Positions 43,706 to 52,732 of a DNA stretch of 64,000 bases are shown one piece after another (within the stretch, counting starts at the first letter, position 1; every line of letters starts with the position of its first letter). The translations under genes were made by a program, and so were the position numbers. The notes under the pieces were generated by a model, which was given only the letters and a program-made list of their open reading frames with translations, did no database searches and had not been told where the DNA came from. Source of the DNA: Butyrivibrio sp. MB2005 (GTDB taxonomy: Bacteria; Bacillota; Clostridia; Lachnospirales; Lachnospiraceae); NCBI RefSeq assembly GCF_000424285.1, contig NZ_KE384157.1, positions 281,167 through 345,166 of the forward strand. The letters run 5' to 3'.

Positions 43706-44884
43706 TTAATGATGGAAGAATCTCATGTGTGTAAATGCCATTACCATCTTATGATCATTAGCTGCCTGAATGACATTGTCATCTCTGACAGAACCACCAG
43801 GCTGTGCTACATATTTTACACCACTTCTCGCTGCTCTTTCAATGTTATCACCGAAGGGGAAGAATGCATCTGAACCAAGGGCTACGTCTGTGTTTTTAGC
43901 AAGCCATGCCTTCTTATCTGCATCTGTAAATACTTCAGGTTTTACCTTGAAAAGATTCTGCCATTTTCCATCTGCGAGAACATCCATGTAATCTGTTCCG
44001 ATGTAAAGATCGATGGTGTTGTCTCTGTCTGCTCTCTTGATGTTATCAAGGAAAGGAAGCTCCAGAACCTGAGGTGCCTGTCTGAGGAACCAGTTGTCAG
44101 CCTTGCTGCCTGCAAGTCTTGTGCAGTGGATACGTGACTGCTGACCTGCGCCGATACCGATTGCCTGTCCGCCCTTTACGTAGCATACAGAATTGGACTG
44201 AGTATATTTAAGTGTGATAAGTGAGATGATAAGGTCCTTTTTAGCGCTGTCGGGAAGGTCCTTATTCTCTGTAACGATGTCAGCGAGCATCTCATCATTT
44301 ATCTCAATATCGTTGTGTCCCTGCTCGAAGGTCACGCCAAATACCTGCTTTTTCTCAAGAGCAGCGGGCTTGTAGGAAGGATCGATCTTGATAACAGCGT
44401 AGTTGCCGTTCTTTTTAGCCTTAAGAATCTCTAAAGCTTCATCTGTATAGTCAGGAGCGATGATTCCGTCTGAAACCTCTCTTTTGATAAGGCGTGCTGT
44501 ATCTGCATCGCAGGTATCAGAAAGGGAAATGAAATCACCAAAGGATGACATTCTGTCTGCGCCTCTTGCTCTTGCATATGCGCTTGCCATGGGAGAAAGC
44601 TCCGGAAGATCGTCTACCCAGTAGATCTTTTTCTCGATCTCGTTAAGAGGAAGTCCGATAGCAGCTCCTGCAGGAGATACGTGTTTAAAGGACGTTGCAG
44701 CAGGAAGTCCTGTAGCCTTTTTAAGCTCTGATACAAGCTGCCAGCCGTTAAAAGCATCAAGAAGATTGATATATCCGGGCTTGCCGTTAAGTACCTCTAT
44801 AGGAAGATCTGTACCGTCCTCCATGAAAACTCTTGAGGGCTTCTGATTGGGGTTACATCCATATTTAAGTGCGAGTTCTTTCAT
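43706..44884 (-). CDS. purH: AICAR transformylase (PurH formyltransferase domain only)
   Basis: A 392-residue stand-alone form of the phosphoribosylaminoimidazolecarboxamide formyltransferase, which uses 10-formyl-THF to make FAICAR. Seen in KYGCNPNQKPSRVF, TSFKHVSPAGAAIG, YARARGADRMSSFGDFI, GIGAGQQSRIHCTRLAGSKAD, DAFFPFGDNIERAARSGVKY and YVAQPGGSVRDDNVI. It lacks the N-terminal IMP cyclohydrolase domain of common PurH (about 510-530 aa); that step is given by the adjacent PurO. AGGGAGG precedes the ATG. Confidence 0.94.
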   Translation of the reverse strand: MKELALKYGCNPNQKPSRVFMEDGTDLPIEVLNGKPGYINLLDAFNGWQLVSELKKATGLPAATSFKHVSPAGAAIGLPLNEIEKKIYWVDDLPELSPMASAYARARGADRMSSFGDFISLSDTCDADTARLIKREVSDGIIAPDYTDEALEILKAKKNGNYAVIKIDPSYKPAALEKKQVFGVTFEQGHNDIEINDEMLADIVTENKDLPDSAKKDLIISLITLKYTQSNSVCYVKGGQAIGIGAGQQSRIHCTRLAGSKADNWFLRQAPQVLELPFLDNIKRADRDNTIDLYIGTDYMDVLADGKWQNLFKVKPEVFTDADKKAWLAKNTDVALGSDAFFPFGDNIERAARSGVKYVAQPGGSVRDDNVIQAANDHKMVMAFTHMRFFHH

Positions 44885-44903
44885 CTGTCATTTCCTCCCT
44901 TAA

Positions 44904-45611
44904 TTACTGATTCTTGTTTACGATACGTGTCTTGAACTGGCCGGTCTTGATATCGATATAACGTACAAAAAGTGATACTTTATTGTCTTCGTTAAGTGAC
45001 TCCCAAACCATGTCTGTGAATGTATCTATGTCGCCTGAGATCTCAACCTCTGTAGGCTCGCCTTCGTAGCTGGGAAGCGGATTGCCATCTCCCATGTAGG
45101 TGTGGATGAAATAACCTGTGCCTGCTACCGGCTTGTCATAGGTGTAAGTAAATCTAAGGCAGCATGAGGGATCGTTATGATTGCTCTTTAAGATTGACAT
45201 TGAGATATTGTACTCGCCGTCCTTGATGTGCATAAGACCTGAAATACGAGGTGTGTAGTTAGGAGCATCGGGCTCAAACTCTCTTGTTCTGAGAGCCTCC
45301 TCAAAGGACTGGCCTGCCTCCATAAGGTCGAAAATTGTATCTGTCTGATCACCGTTAGTAACGATGGTGTCGTTTCCTCTTACTCTTACAGGTGCATATA
45401 TGATAAGGCTGGGATCCTCAAGCTTTGCAGGATCAAAGGCCTCTGTTCTGATTCCGTCACCCATTGTGGCGAAAATACGATTTCTGCTGTTCTCACTTCT
45501 TCCCATGATGAAATATGCAGTTACAGCATACTTGCCATCTGAGCTTGTGCCGATGACGATTCCGCGTCCCGGATATGAATTGGATCTGAGTTCTTTTGCT
45601 AAATTAACCAT
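44904..45611 (-). CDS. purO: IMP cyclohydrolase, archaeal PurO type
   Basis: A 235-residue protein matching the PurO family (YPGRGIVIGTSSDGKYAVTAY, FIMGRSENSRNRIF, IIYAPVRVRGNDTIVTNGDQTD, ALRTREFEPDAPNYTPRISG). It closes FAICAR to IMP, the last step of purine synthesis. It directly precedes the stand-alone AICAR transformylase, replacing the missing PurH domain. GGAGAG precedes ATG 45611, and the leader carries a ZTP riboswitch, which senses the precursor AICAR/ZMP triphosphate. Confidence 0.92.
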   Translation of the reverse strand: MVNLAKELRSNSYPGRGIVIGTSSDGKYAVTAYFIMGRSENSRNRIFATMGDGIRTEAFDPAKLEDPSLIIYAPVRVRGNDTIVTNGDQTDTIFDLMEAGQSFEEALRTREFEPDAPNYTPRISGLMHIKDGEYNISMSILKSNHNDPSCCLRFTYTYDKPVAGTGYFIHTYMGDGNPLPSYEGEPTEVEISGDIDTFTDMVWESLNEDNKVSLFVRYIDIKTGQFKTRIVNKNQ

Positions 45612-45633
45612 TGTCTCTCCTTAAAAATGTACT

Positions 45634-45741
45634 AAAAAACCGCCTGAGCATGCCTAATCAAGCGGCTGCCCAGACGGTCGACAATTCAATATTCATCGTA
45701 CTCCCCTGTGGTATTCCACAAATCCGTCAGTCGTACGACAC
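45634..45741 (-). promoter_or_regulatory. ZTP (pfl) riboswitch with intrinsic terminator
   Basis: On the minus strand the aptamer spans about 45741-45666: CGACTGACGG, GTGGAATACCACAGGGGAG, and the closing CCGTCTGGGCA of the pfl motif. The following hairpin CCGCTTGA/TCAGGCGG (45665-45640) is followed by six T (45639-45634), so ligand binding would favour read-through into purO. The promoter probably overlaps the 3' end of the TraX-like gene (TTGCAA at 45774-45769). Confidence 0.93.
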
Positions 45742-45763
45742 ATATAATTTACACGATATTTTT

Positions 45764-46612
45764 TTAATTTGCAATACCAAAAACTGCCAGGCGAACAATA
45801 AATAAAAGCAGCAGATGCAGCGGATAAAATGCGTATACCACATACTTGTAATTGCCTTTAATAAAGCCTCTTTCGCCGTTGTAAAAATAGATCAGTATGA
45901 AGGCCGGAAGGGCCCAGGCTTCTCCTCCCATATTTGATAAAAAAACATATCCGAAAATACTTGCAAGAAGCGGCTGATTCCTGAATATAAAAAATATGGC
46001 TATGAGAGTCACACCCCAAAAGGTGTAATCAGATCCTATCTTCCAGGCTATCATACCGCCAACCGCTGCAGGCATGTAGTAAAGAAGCATATATAGCGGA
46101 TTGTTCACTGTAAAACCAAGGAATGAAAATTCATTCTCATCAAAGAATCGATCCTCAATAAGCTTCATCATCCAAATGACCAAAAGCCCTATCAAAAGTG
46201 TGAAAAAGACGTTGGTATTACTTCCTGCCTTTTCCCAGTTTTCCTGCAATAGCTGAATGACATTTGGATTAGCAACGTCCACTCTCACCTTGAATAAAAT
46301 ATCAAAGAACAGCTCTGAGATTATGCTGAAGATGGCCATGTTCAGAACATATTTCCTTAAGTTCTTTGTGTGAAAGAGTCCCTCTACAAGAAGGAAGCAG
46401 AATATCGGAAATGACTGCCTTCCGATATGTCTCATCCAGTCATAGACAACTATGATCTGTTCTCTGTCCATGCCAAAGGGATACATGCCTTCCCTTATCA
46501 TATAGAGCAAAACTCCTGCCGCCACATGATCGATAAACATTGTGACTATAGCTATTACCTTGAGAGTACTTGATGATATGAAACTGTATTTCCGTTTAAA
46601 AATATCAAACAT
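45764..46612 (-). CDS. TraX-family membrane acyltransferase-like protein
   Basis: A 282-residue protein with about eight membrane helices. It matches the TraX family: STLKVIAIVTMFIDHVAAG, RHIGRQSFPIFCFLLVEGLF, HTKNLRKYVLNMAIFS and YKYVVYAFYPLHLLLLF. TraX was first known as an F-pilin N-acetylase; chromosomal copies in Clostridia have unknown substrates. No conjugation genes are near, so a pilus role is unlikely. The ribosome site is weak (GGA). Confidence 0.85.
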   Translation of the reverse strand: MFDIFKRKYSFISSSTLKVIAIVTMFIDHVAAGVLLYMIREGMYPFGMDREQIIVVYDWMRHIGRQSFPIFCFLLVEGLFHTKNLRKYVLNMAIFSIISELFFDILFKVRVDVANPNVIQLLQENWEKAGSNTNVFFTLLIGLLVIWMMKLIEDRFFDENEFSFLGFTVNNPLYMLLYYMPAAVGGMIAWKIGSDYTFWGVTLIAIFFIFRNQPLLASIFGYVFLSNMGGEAWALPAFILIYFYNGERGFIKGNYKYVVYAFYPLHLLLLFIVRLAVFGIAN

Positions 46613-46671
46613 ATATTGTATCCGACATCCGTTATTTAAGATTTAGTAATATTTTTTTCATAGATACATAA

Positions 46672-46701
46672 TTGAACGAAATAACATTTGTAGCTTATAA
46701 T
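46672..46701 (+). promoter_or_regulatory. Promoter of the small membrane protein gene
   Basis: TTGAAC (46672-46677), 18-base spacer, perfect TATAAT (46696-46701), about 48 bases before ATG 46749. Confidence 0.6.
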
Positions 46702-46748
46702 CAGCTTAAGAATACGGCACTGTAGCCATTATTAAGGAAGGCAACAAA

Positions 46749-46976
46749 ATGCTAAACCCGTGCTTTATGGCATCAATAACTCTGATAAATATCATATATG
46801 ATGCGATCATAATCATAGCTGAGCTGATGTTCATGCTTGTGTTCGTTCGCTTTGTATTCTTCAATGGTGAATGGAAGGAGTATTCGCTGTTTGCGAAAAT
46901 CCTTACCATTATATTCACCATATTTGTGCTGCTCATTTTAGTGGCGATATTCCTGACAGTTATGCGGGTGGACTAA
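46749..46976 (+). CDS. Small two-helix membrane protein
   Basis: A 75-residue protein with two hydrophobic helices (about 8-36 and 48-72) joined by a short charged loop (FFNGEWKEYSLF). AGGAAGG lies before the ATG, a promoter upstream and a terminator right after, so it is a single-gene unit. No family recognised. Confidence 0.7.
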   Translation: MLNPCFMASITLINIIYDAIIIIAELMFMLVFVRFVFFNGEWKEYSLFAKILTIIFTIFVLLILVAIFLTVMRVD

Positions 46977-46990
46977 ATAAAAGATTAGAG

Positions 46991-47018
46991 GCAGAGCCAT
47001 AAAAGGCTCTGCTTTTTT
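46991..47018 (+). terminator. Intrinsic terminator
   Basis: Perfect stem GCAGAGCC (46991-46998) with GGCTCTGC (47005-47012) followed by six T (47013-47018). Confidence 0.92.
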
Positions 47019-47039
47019 ATTTCATAAAAGCACTCCGCA

Positions 47040-48614
47040 TTATTCAAAGATCGCAAAGGACTGAGGACCAAGTACAAGGGCATCATCAGTTAAATCCGCT
47101 GTTCCGATTCCATAAATAAGATCGCCCTTTATTTCTCCTTCTTTAGCGAGAATATCGGCGCAGTCTTTTCTATTTACCTTCTCTTCCTTCTCGCCGGGAT
47201 TAACTGCAATTACAAGGCTTCCTCTTTTATAGATAAAGGACCTCTCGCCTTCTTTTGCATAGACAACCCGGAAATCGGCATCTGCCTGAAGGTCCTCTCT
47301 GTCATGTCTGAGGGCTATTATACTACGAACTGTGTGAATAAGCGAGTCGGCATCTGCCTCAGCAGTACTTACTGTGGGAGCATCAGCTGAAGCGTCTACA
47401 GGAATGTAAAGCTTATCGCCATCAGCATCTGAAAAGCCATAGTTTTTCGCAGACTTATCCCACTGCATGGGCGAACGGGAGCCTGTTCTCTGGAAGCCGC
47501 CCTCTTTTGTCTTTACCTTTTCAAGATATCTCATACCGATCTCGTCGCCGTAATAAAGGAACGGAACTCCGGGCATTGTGAAAATAAAGGAATATGCCAC
47601 TTTAAGCTCAGCAATGTCCATAGTCTTGGTGCATCTTGGTGTGTCGTGGTTACAGGTTATGAAGCTGATATAACCGTACTTTTTGGAGTTCTCGTACTTG
47701 TGCTCATAATCAGCAAGGAATCTCATGGGGCTGTCGCCGCCATCCTTTTTAAAATAGCTGTGGTCTCCGCCCTCTGTCTCACCATCTCTGAAAAGAACGT
47801 TAAGACCATTTCCGTGATGATCAAGATAAAAGTCAGCATGGAAGCCGTATTTAAGGGCGCACTCGGGATTACTCCACTCAGATACAAGAGCCGCTTCGGG
47901 ATAGTCCTTATCAAGCATTTCTCTGATATTCTGCCAGATAGCACCTGTTGCGCTCTTTACTTCATCATCCTCTTTTACAAGAGAATCAGCCATATCTACG
48001 CGGAAGCCATCGCAGCCCTTATCAAGCCAGAAGCGCATGATATCCTTCATGGCTTCCCTTGTGGCTATGCAGTCAGGGTGATCAGTTGGCATCTGCCAGG
48101 GCTCTGTGCGGTTAAGAACGCCGTAATTAAGAGCCGGCTGACACTTAAAGAAGTTCAGCATATAGCAGCCATCTCTCTCAGCCTCGCCGCCGATATAGGG
48201 GTGTCCACCGATTCCGCAGAAGGCACCGTTTGTCCAGATATATCTGTTCCATAAATCGTTGGGCTCATATTCGCAGCTTTTCTTAAACCACTCATGCTCC
48301 TCTGATGTATGTCCCGGAACCAGGTCTAAAAGAACTTTTATTCCCTTTTTATGTGCTTCCTCAAAAAGACGAACCAGATCGTCGTTTGTGCCGTATCTCT
48401 CTGCTACCTTCTTATAATCTCTTACGTCATAGCCCGCATCCTTAAATGGTGAATCATAGATGGGGTTAAGCCATAGCGCATTGGCACCAAGACTCTTTAC
48501 GTAATCAAGCTTTGTGATGATACCCTCGATATCACCTATTCCATCGCCATTTGTATCACAAAATGACTGGGGATAAATCTCATAAAAAACTGCATCCTTT
48601 AACCAAGCCGGCAT
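47040..48614 (-). CDS. GH13 alpha-glucosidase (oligo-1,6-glucosidase-like)
   Basis: A 524-residue cytoplasmic glycoside hydrolase of family GH13. N-terminal YEIYPQSFCDTNGDGIGDIEG, conserved region I DLVPGHTS, nucleophile in GFRVDMADSL, acid/base Glu in LVSEWSNPE and the NHDTPR region are all present. It should split small alpha-glucosides. No signal peptide. ATG 48614 has GGGAGG 8 bases upstream; the longer frame from 48725 runs through the promoter. A LacI-type operator-like palindrome lies upstream at 48663-48674. Confidence 0.92.
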   Translation of the reverse strand: MPAWLKDAVFYEIYPQSFCDTNGDGIGDIEGIITKLDYVKSLGANALWLNPIYDSPFKDAGYDVRDYKKVAERYGTNDDLVRLFEEAHKKGIKVLLDLVPGHTSEEHEWFKKSCEYEPNDLWNRYIWTNGAFCGIGGHPYIGGEAERDGCYMLNFFKCQPALNYGVLNRTEPWQMPTDHPDCIATREAMKDIMRFWLDKGCDGFRVDMADSLVKEDDEVKSATGAIWQNIREMLDKDYPEAALVSEWSNPECALKYGFHADFYLDHHGNGLNVLFRDGETEGGDHSYFKKDGGDSPMRFLADYEHKYENSKKYGYISFITCNHDTPRCTKTMDIAELKVAYSFIFTMPGVPFLYYGDEIGMRYLEKVKTKEGGFQRTGSRSPMQWDKSAKNYGFSDADGDKLYIPVDASADAPTVSTAEADADSLIHTVRSIIALRHDREDLQADADFRVVYAKEGERSFIYKRGSLVIAVNPGEKEEKVNRKDCADILAKEGEIKGDLIYGIGTADLTDDALVLGPQSFAIFE

Positions 48615-48662
48615 ATTTTGTTCCTCCCTTTGTGTGTTAGTTTTACCAGTATTTTCGCTTCG

Positions 48663-48674
48663 GAAAACGTTTTT
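48663..48674. promoter_or_regulatory. LacI-family operator-like palindrome (GAAAACGTTTTT)
   Basis: AAAACGTTTT with a central CG is typical of LacI/GalR-type sites, including MalR and cre-like sites. It sits just after a TATAAA -10 candidate (48693-48688, minus) of the glucosidase gene, at about +8 to +19. Confidence 0.45.
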
Positions 48675-48726
48675 CTTATTTGCTTTATTTATATTAGCAG
48701 ATAGGACAGGCATATTCCATAACAAA

Positions 48727-48740
48727 ATAAGGCGCCTTAT
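48727..48740. promoter_or_regulatory. Perfect palindrome between divergent genes
   Basis: ATAAGGCGCCTTAT is a perfect 14-bp palindrome in the divergent space between the glucosidase and the M16 peptidase genes. Confidence 0.45.
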
Positions 48741-48828
48741 CTACTGCTCGGTGTTCTCATGCTATAAATAATATCTTAAAAGATGCTAAACATTTGATTA
48801 AACCAAACAAGGCTCAGGCTTTTCATTC

Positions 48829-48834
48829 TATAAT
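48829..48834 (+). promoter_or_regulatory. Promoter -10 of the M16 peptidase gene
   Basis: Perfect TATAAT 56 bases before ATG 48890; no convincing -35 at the right distance. Confidence 0.45.
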
Positions 48835-48889
48835 TGATTGCAGCCAATATGATCGATATTTGGTTCAAAAAGATGTTGGAGGATATAAA

Positions 48890-51800
48890 ATGAATAAACG
48901 AATTCTTGCAATTTTACTTGCAGCCACTATGGTCGTGGGAGGCGGCTGTACTTCGCCTGCCAATGACGGGGCTACCGGCGGTACTGAAGAAACTGCCTCG
49001 GAATCCGCGGACACAAACGAAGCGGATGCCGATACTAACGATGTTGCTGAAAGTGAAGCCGACTCTGAAGAGGGTGATGCTGCAAAAGCCAGTGCTGATG
49101 ATGAAGCCGAAGTTTCTGCAGATTCAAGCGAAAAGACATCCTCATCCGATATGGTCGTTGGCGAGACCTATCACGGCTTTAAACTTAATGATATCTACTC
49201 AAGCCGCCTTCTAAGTTCTGATCTCTATACCTTCAAGCATGAAAAAAGCGGTGCTGATCTGATCTACACCAAAAATTCCGATCCGGAAGTTTCTTTTTGT
49301 ATTGCCTACAAAACTCCCTATATAGATGAAACTGATACGAACCATGTTTTCGAGCATGCTATAATTGCCTCCTCTGCTAAATATCCATCCCAGGATCTGT
49401 TCTTTGATCTTGCCAATAAATCCTACAACACTTATATAAATGCTCATACAGGTATGAACGTCACGTTCTATCCGGTTTCATCCATGAGCCAGGATCAGCT
49501 TATGACCCTGATGGATGCATACATGAGTTGTATGGTTGCCCCGGATATTTTGGAAAATGAAAAGATTTTTGACAGAGAAGCTATCAGATTCGAACTGGAT
49601 GATCCTGATGGTGACATTGGAATCAATGGTACGGTTTATGCTGAGGATTACGGCTTTTTAACTGATACCGGCGATGTCTCCCTCAATTTTGTTCTTGATA
49701 ATATGTTCCCCGGTCAGATAGCCTCCAATATGATCGGTATGGCTGAGTATCACTACGATGATCTGACCTACGAACATACACTTGAGACCTATGAAAGATA
49801 CTATCATTTCGACAATAGTCTTATTTCTCTCTACGGCGACCTGGATATCGACAGATTCTTAGAATTTTTGGATACGGAATATCTGTCAAAATATGAAATA
49901 AACGGAACAGACCTCAGTCAGTATGAAGATCCACATGCAGAGGACGGATATGTTGAAAAGGTCGAATATATCCCCGCTTATGAAGGTGATTCTGTAGAGG
50001 ACAGCGGAATCATTTATTATGGCATCGATATGGAAGATGCTACTGATGATGAACTTATTCAGTGGAATCTTTTAACGTCACTGATCAATAATAACTCATC
50101 CTGCATGAATAAAAAGCTGCTTGAAGATGGCATTTCTAATCCTGTTTTTGTCCAAATAGCTACAGATACAGCAAAACCAATGCTTCTGTTTTCCATGGAA
50201 TACGCCAATGAAGATCAGATGCAGACTCTTAAGGATATAGCTGAATATACTCTTTCAGAAATTTCCAAAAACGGAGTTCCGAAGGAAATCTTTGAAGCAG
50301 ATGTTAAGGAAGAAGAACTTAACACTGTTTTCATGAGAGATGCAGGAAATGTCGGAGTAGAATTAAGCGATGTCTATAACGTTTATTGGGTAAGAACCGG
50401 TAGAGTTGACTATTTTAAACAATATGAAAGAGTTCTTGAGGCCCTTATCGCAGATGAGGAGCAACAGACCTTTAAAAAGCTTGCAGAATCTGTTCTTACA
50501 CCTGCAAGAAGCATTCTTATTGCCTGCGTGCCAAAGCCCGGCCTTGCTGAAGAGTTTGATCAGAAATTACTTGATTACCTGGCAGATAAAAAAGCCAGGA
50601 TGACTGATGAAGAAATACAGGAATTAGTACAAAAGACCAAAGAATTCAATGAGTGGAATCAGAATGAGCTTTCAAATAACGATTTCCAAATGGATCTTAA
50701 GGATCTTCCGGAATATGAAACACCATCATTAGAGAAAAGAGAAGAAAACGGCATCACATATTATCTTGGAAGCGTTGATGCAGCAAAAGGCGGCTGCTAT
50801 GATATCTACTTTGATCTCAGTAACCTGACCAAGAAAGAAATCGGCGCCCTTATGCTTTATACCAATTTCATCTTTGAAGCTAATACCTCGAAATACAGTA
50901 CCGATGAGCTTTCGCTTCTTGACAGCGAGTACCTGAACAACTTCTCTGTTTCCCTCTTACACCCCAATGAAGAGGCAGGAAAAAATCACAGGCCAATGCT
51001 GGATATTTTCTGGAAGGGATTAAATGAGGACTTTGATAAGGCTCTTGATCTTGTTATGAATGTAATGACTGAAACAGATTTAAATGACAGCCAGGATATC
51101 AAGTATGTCATTTCCCGTGACCGTGAAGCCTATAACATTGCAAAAGCCGATGCGTATTCTTTGGCAAACTCCTACTCACAGGCATCCGGAACGACCACTC
51201 TTGCCGACACACAAAAATTCTCTCTGGATATTTATGATGCAGGATTCTATGACTACATATCTGAACTTGATAAAAATTTAGACAATGATGAAGCTTATAA
51301 TTCTTTTATAGCCGATGTTGAATCAGTAAGAAAAAAGGCCTTTACAAAGACAAATCTCATTTTCTCATCTGTAGCAGACAAGACAGAAAATGAGGAAGTA
51401 GTAAAGACCGCAGCAAAGGTTTTTGAAGCTCTTCCTGAAAGCGAAGAAAGTGCAGAAAAATATGAGCTGCCCGTACCTGCTCTCAGAACAGGAATAATAG
51501 TTGAAACTACTCAGAACCATACTGTTCTTGATGCAGATTTCAGAAATGATGAAAACTTCCGGGGCGCATACATACCTTTCCTTTATGCAGCCAGTGATAA
51601 ATACGTAGTTCCCACTCTAAGATTCCGGATGGGTGCTTATTCAGCGGGATGTTATTCCACAACAAGGTGCTATGATCTGACTTCTTATACATATTCAGAT
51701 CCTAACGTAAAGGAATCCGTTGAAGCGCTTTTAGAGATTCCTGAATTTCTCAAAACCGCCACTCTGGATGAGGCCGATTTTACAGGCTATATTCTGAATG

Positions 51801-52063
51801 CATACGGTGAAGATACCAAAGCCACCGGTATCTGGAGTGATACTGTCAAACGAATCAGAAGAGACATTCTGGGAGTTGATGAGGAGCTTTATTTAGAGAC
51901 GGTAAATGATATGAAAAATTCCAATACCGGCATGCAGGCTGAGGCTACTGAAAGCTTAGAAAAGCTCTTTAAAAACGCATCTATGGCAACTTCAGGTAAT
52001 GAAGCAAAGATCAATGCCGACAAGGATGCCTTTGACGAAGTTTTGAATTTTAAGAATAATTAA
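48890..52063 (+). CDS. M16C (PreP/falcilysin-like) metallopeptidase lipoprotein
   Basis: A 1057-residue surface lipoprotein: lipobox VGGGC, an acidic Ala/Glu/Asp/Ser linker (about 24-95), then four M16 half-domains. The inverted zinc motif HxxEH is present as HVFEH, in NHVFEHAIIASS, with Ser-Tyr-Asn-Thr substrate region NKSYNTYINAHTG. PreP-type enzymes digest short peptides. TTGGAGGA precedes ATG 48890; the longer frame from 48794 overlaps the promoter. Export as a lipoprotein is unlike the cytosolic homologues and suggests peptide scavenging outside. Confidence 0.9.
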   Translation: MNKRILAILLAATMVVGGGCTSPANDGATGGTEETASESADTNEADADTNDVAESEADSEEGDAAKASADDEAEVSADSSEKTSSSDMVVGETYHGFKLNDIYSSRLLSSDLYTFKHEKSGADLIYTKNSDPEVSFCIAYKTPYIDETDTNHVFEHAIIASSAKYPSQDLFFDLANKSYNTYINAHTGMNVTFYPVSSMSQDQLMTLMDAYMSCMVAPDILENEKIFDREAIRFELDDPDGDIGINGTVYAEDYGFLTDTGDVSLNFVLDNMFPGQIASNMIGMAEYHYDDLTYEHTLETYERYYHFDNSLISLYGDLDIDRFLEFLDTEYLSKYEINGTDLSQYEDPHAEDGYVEKVEYIPAYEGDSVEDSGIIYYGIDMEDATDDELIQWNLLTSLINNNSSCMNKKLLEDGISNPVFVQIATDTAKPMLLFSMEYANEDQMQTLKDIAEYTLSEISKNGVPKEIFEADVKEEELNTVFMRDAGNVGVELSDVYNVYWVRTGRVDYFKQYERVLEALIADEEQQTFKKLAESVLTPARSILIACVPKPGLAEEFDQKLLDYLADKKARMTDEEIQELVQKTKEFNEWNQNELSNNDFQMDLKDLPEYETPSLEKREENGITYYLGSVDAAKGGCYDIYFDLSNLTKKEIGALMLYTNFIFEANTSKYSTDELSLLDSEYLNNFSVSLLHPNEEAGKNHRPMLDIFWKGLNEDFDKALDLVMNVMTETDLNDSQDIKYVISRDREAYNIAKADAYSLANSYSQASGTTTLADTQKFSLDIYDAGFYDYISELDKNLDNDEAYNSFIADVESVRKKAFTKTNLIFSSVADKTENEEVVKTAAKVFEALPESEESAEKYELPVPALRTGIIVETTQNHTVLDADFRNDENFRGAYIPFLYAASDKYVVPTLRFRMGAYSAGCYSTTRCYDLTSYTYSDPNVKESVEALLEIPEFLKTATLDEADFTGYILNAYGEDTKATGIWSDTVKRIRRDILGVDEELYLETVNDMKNSNTGMQAEATESLEKLFKNASMATSGNEAKINADKDAFDEVLNFKNN

Positions 52064-52084
52064 TGCCTATAATCTGATATCCGG

Positions 52085-52111
52085 TGAGGCAGCACTTTCC
52101 GTGCCGCCTCA
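52085..52111 (+). terminator. Hairpin after the M16 gene
   Basis: Stem TGAGGCAGCAC (52085-52095) with GTGCCGCCTCA (52101-52111), one mismatch. No T-run follows on the plus strand, so termination is uncertain. Confidence 0.45.
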
Positions 52112-52129
52112 TCAGTTATAAGCATCAAA

Positions 52130-52170
52130 AAGGACTTCATTACTTATTAAGTGTAAGTGATGAAGTCCTT
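52130..52170 (-). terminator. Intrinsic terminator overlapping the flavodoxin stop
   Basis: A long stem 52130-52146 with 52154-52170 (AAGGACTTCAT arms), followed on the minus strand by TTTTT. Its 5' arm overlaps the stop codon at 52169-52171. Confidence 0.8.
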
Positions 52171-52720
52171 AAAACATGTCTCTGAATCCTTTGTAATTAT
52201 CACTGCTCGGAATCCTGTGTATGGCAGTATCCGCAAATACATTTGCTTTTAGCAGATCCTGTTTGTCCGGGTGCCTTCGACCCTCATCAAAGATCGTAAG
52301 CAGGTTGTCCAGCTTTTCTTCGTCATATCTGCCGCGAAGTTCTTCATACCTTTCTCTTATCTGCGCCGGCATACTGCCCTGACAGAAGTACCCGCCAAGA
52401 TAATGGTTATCCTCAGGCAGCCACAGAGTTCCGATCTGTTCTATCTGCCTGTAATATGCCTGGTCATTTCCAAGTCCGCAGGTTCCAAAGAAAGCCACAT
52501 TTTTATTATGAAGTGATGTAATAAGATCGATTATTTCCAGGGAGCAGGTCCCTCTGTTTGCCCAATACCCGATAAAATAGGTCTCTGCGTCGTGTCTGCC
52601 ATTCCAGCTTCTGACGTTAAGTTCCTCCTTTGAATCGGAAGGAAGCGCCTGGAAAATCTCGTCCGCTATCTTTTTAGTATTCCCTGTTTCACTGGCGTAC
52701 ACGACTAAGTATTTAAGCAT
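52169..52720 (-). CDS. Flavodoxin-family protein
   Basis: A 183-residue protein with the FMN phosphate loop SETGNTKKIAD (about 9-19) and a flavodoxin core to about 150, including YFIGYWANRGTCS and VAFFGTCGLGND. It carries electrons for an unknown reductase. The C-terminal 40 residues are charged. Resembles small flavodoxins seen next to reductases in gut Clostridia, but no such partner is adjacent. It starts 12 bases after the zinc-ribbon gene. Confidence 0.85.
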   Translation of the reverse strand: MLKYLVVYASETGNTKKIADEIFQALPSDSKEELNVRSWNGRHDAETYFIGYWANRGTCSLEIIDLITSLHNKNVAFFGTCGLGNDQAYYRQIEQIGTLWLPEDNHYLGGYFCQGSMPAQIRERYEELRGRYDEEKLDNLLTIFDEGRRHPDKQDLLKANVFADTAIHRIPSSDNYKGFRDMF

Positions 52721-52732
52721 CTCACCCTCAAA

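Noticed and set aside
45764..46612. Conjugation locus because of TraX
   Set aside because: No other transfer gene or mobile-element border is near; TraX-like proteins are common on Clostridial chromosomes.
47646..48254. 202-codon plus-strand frame
   Set aside because: Antisense to the GH13 gene, whose catalytic motifs are intact; no ribosome site.
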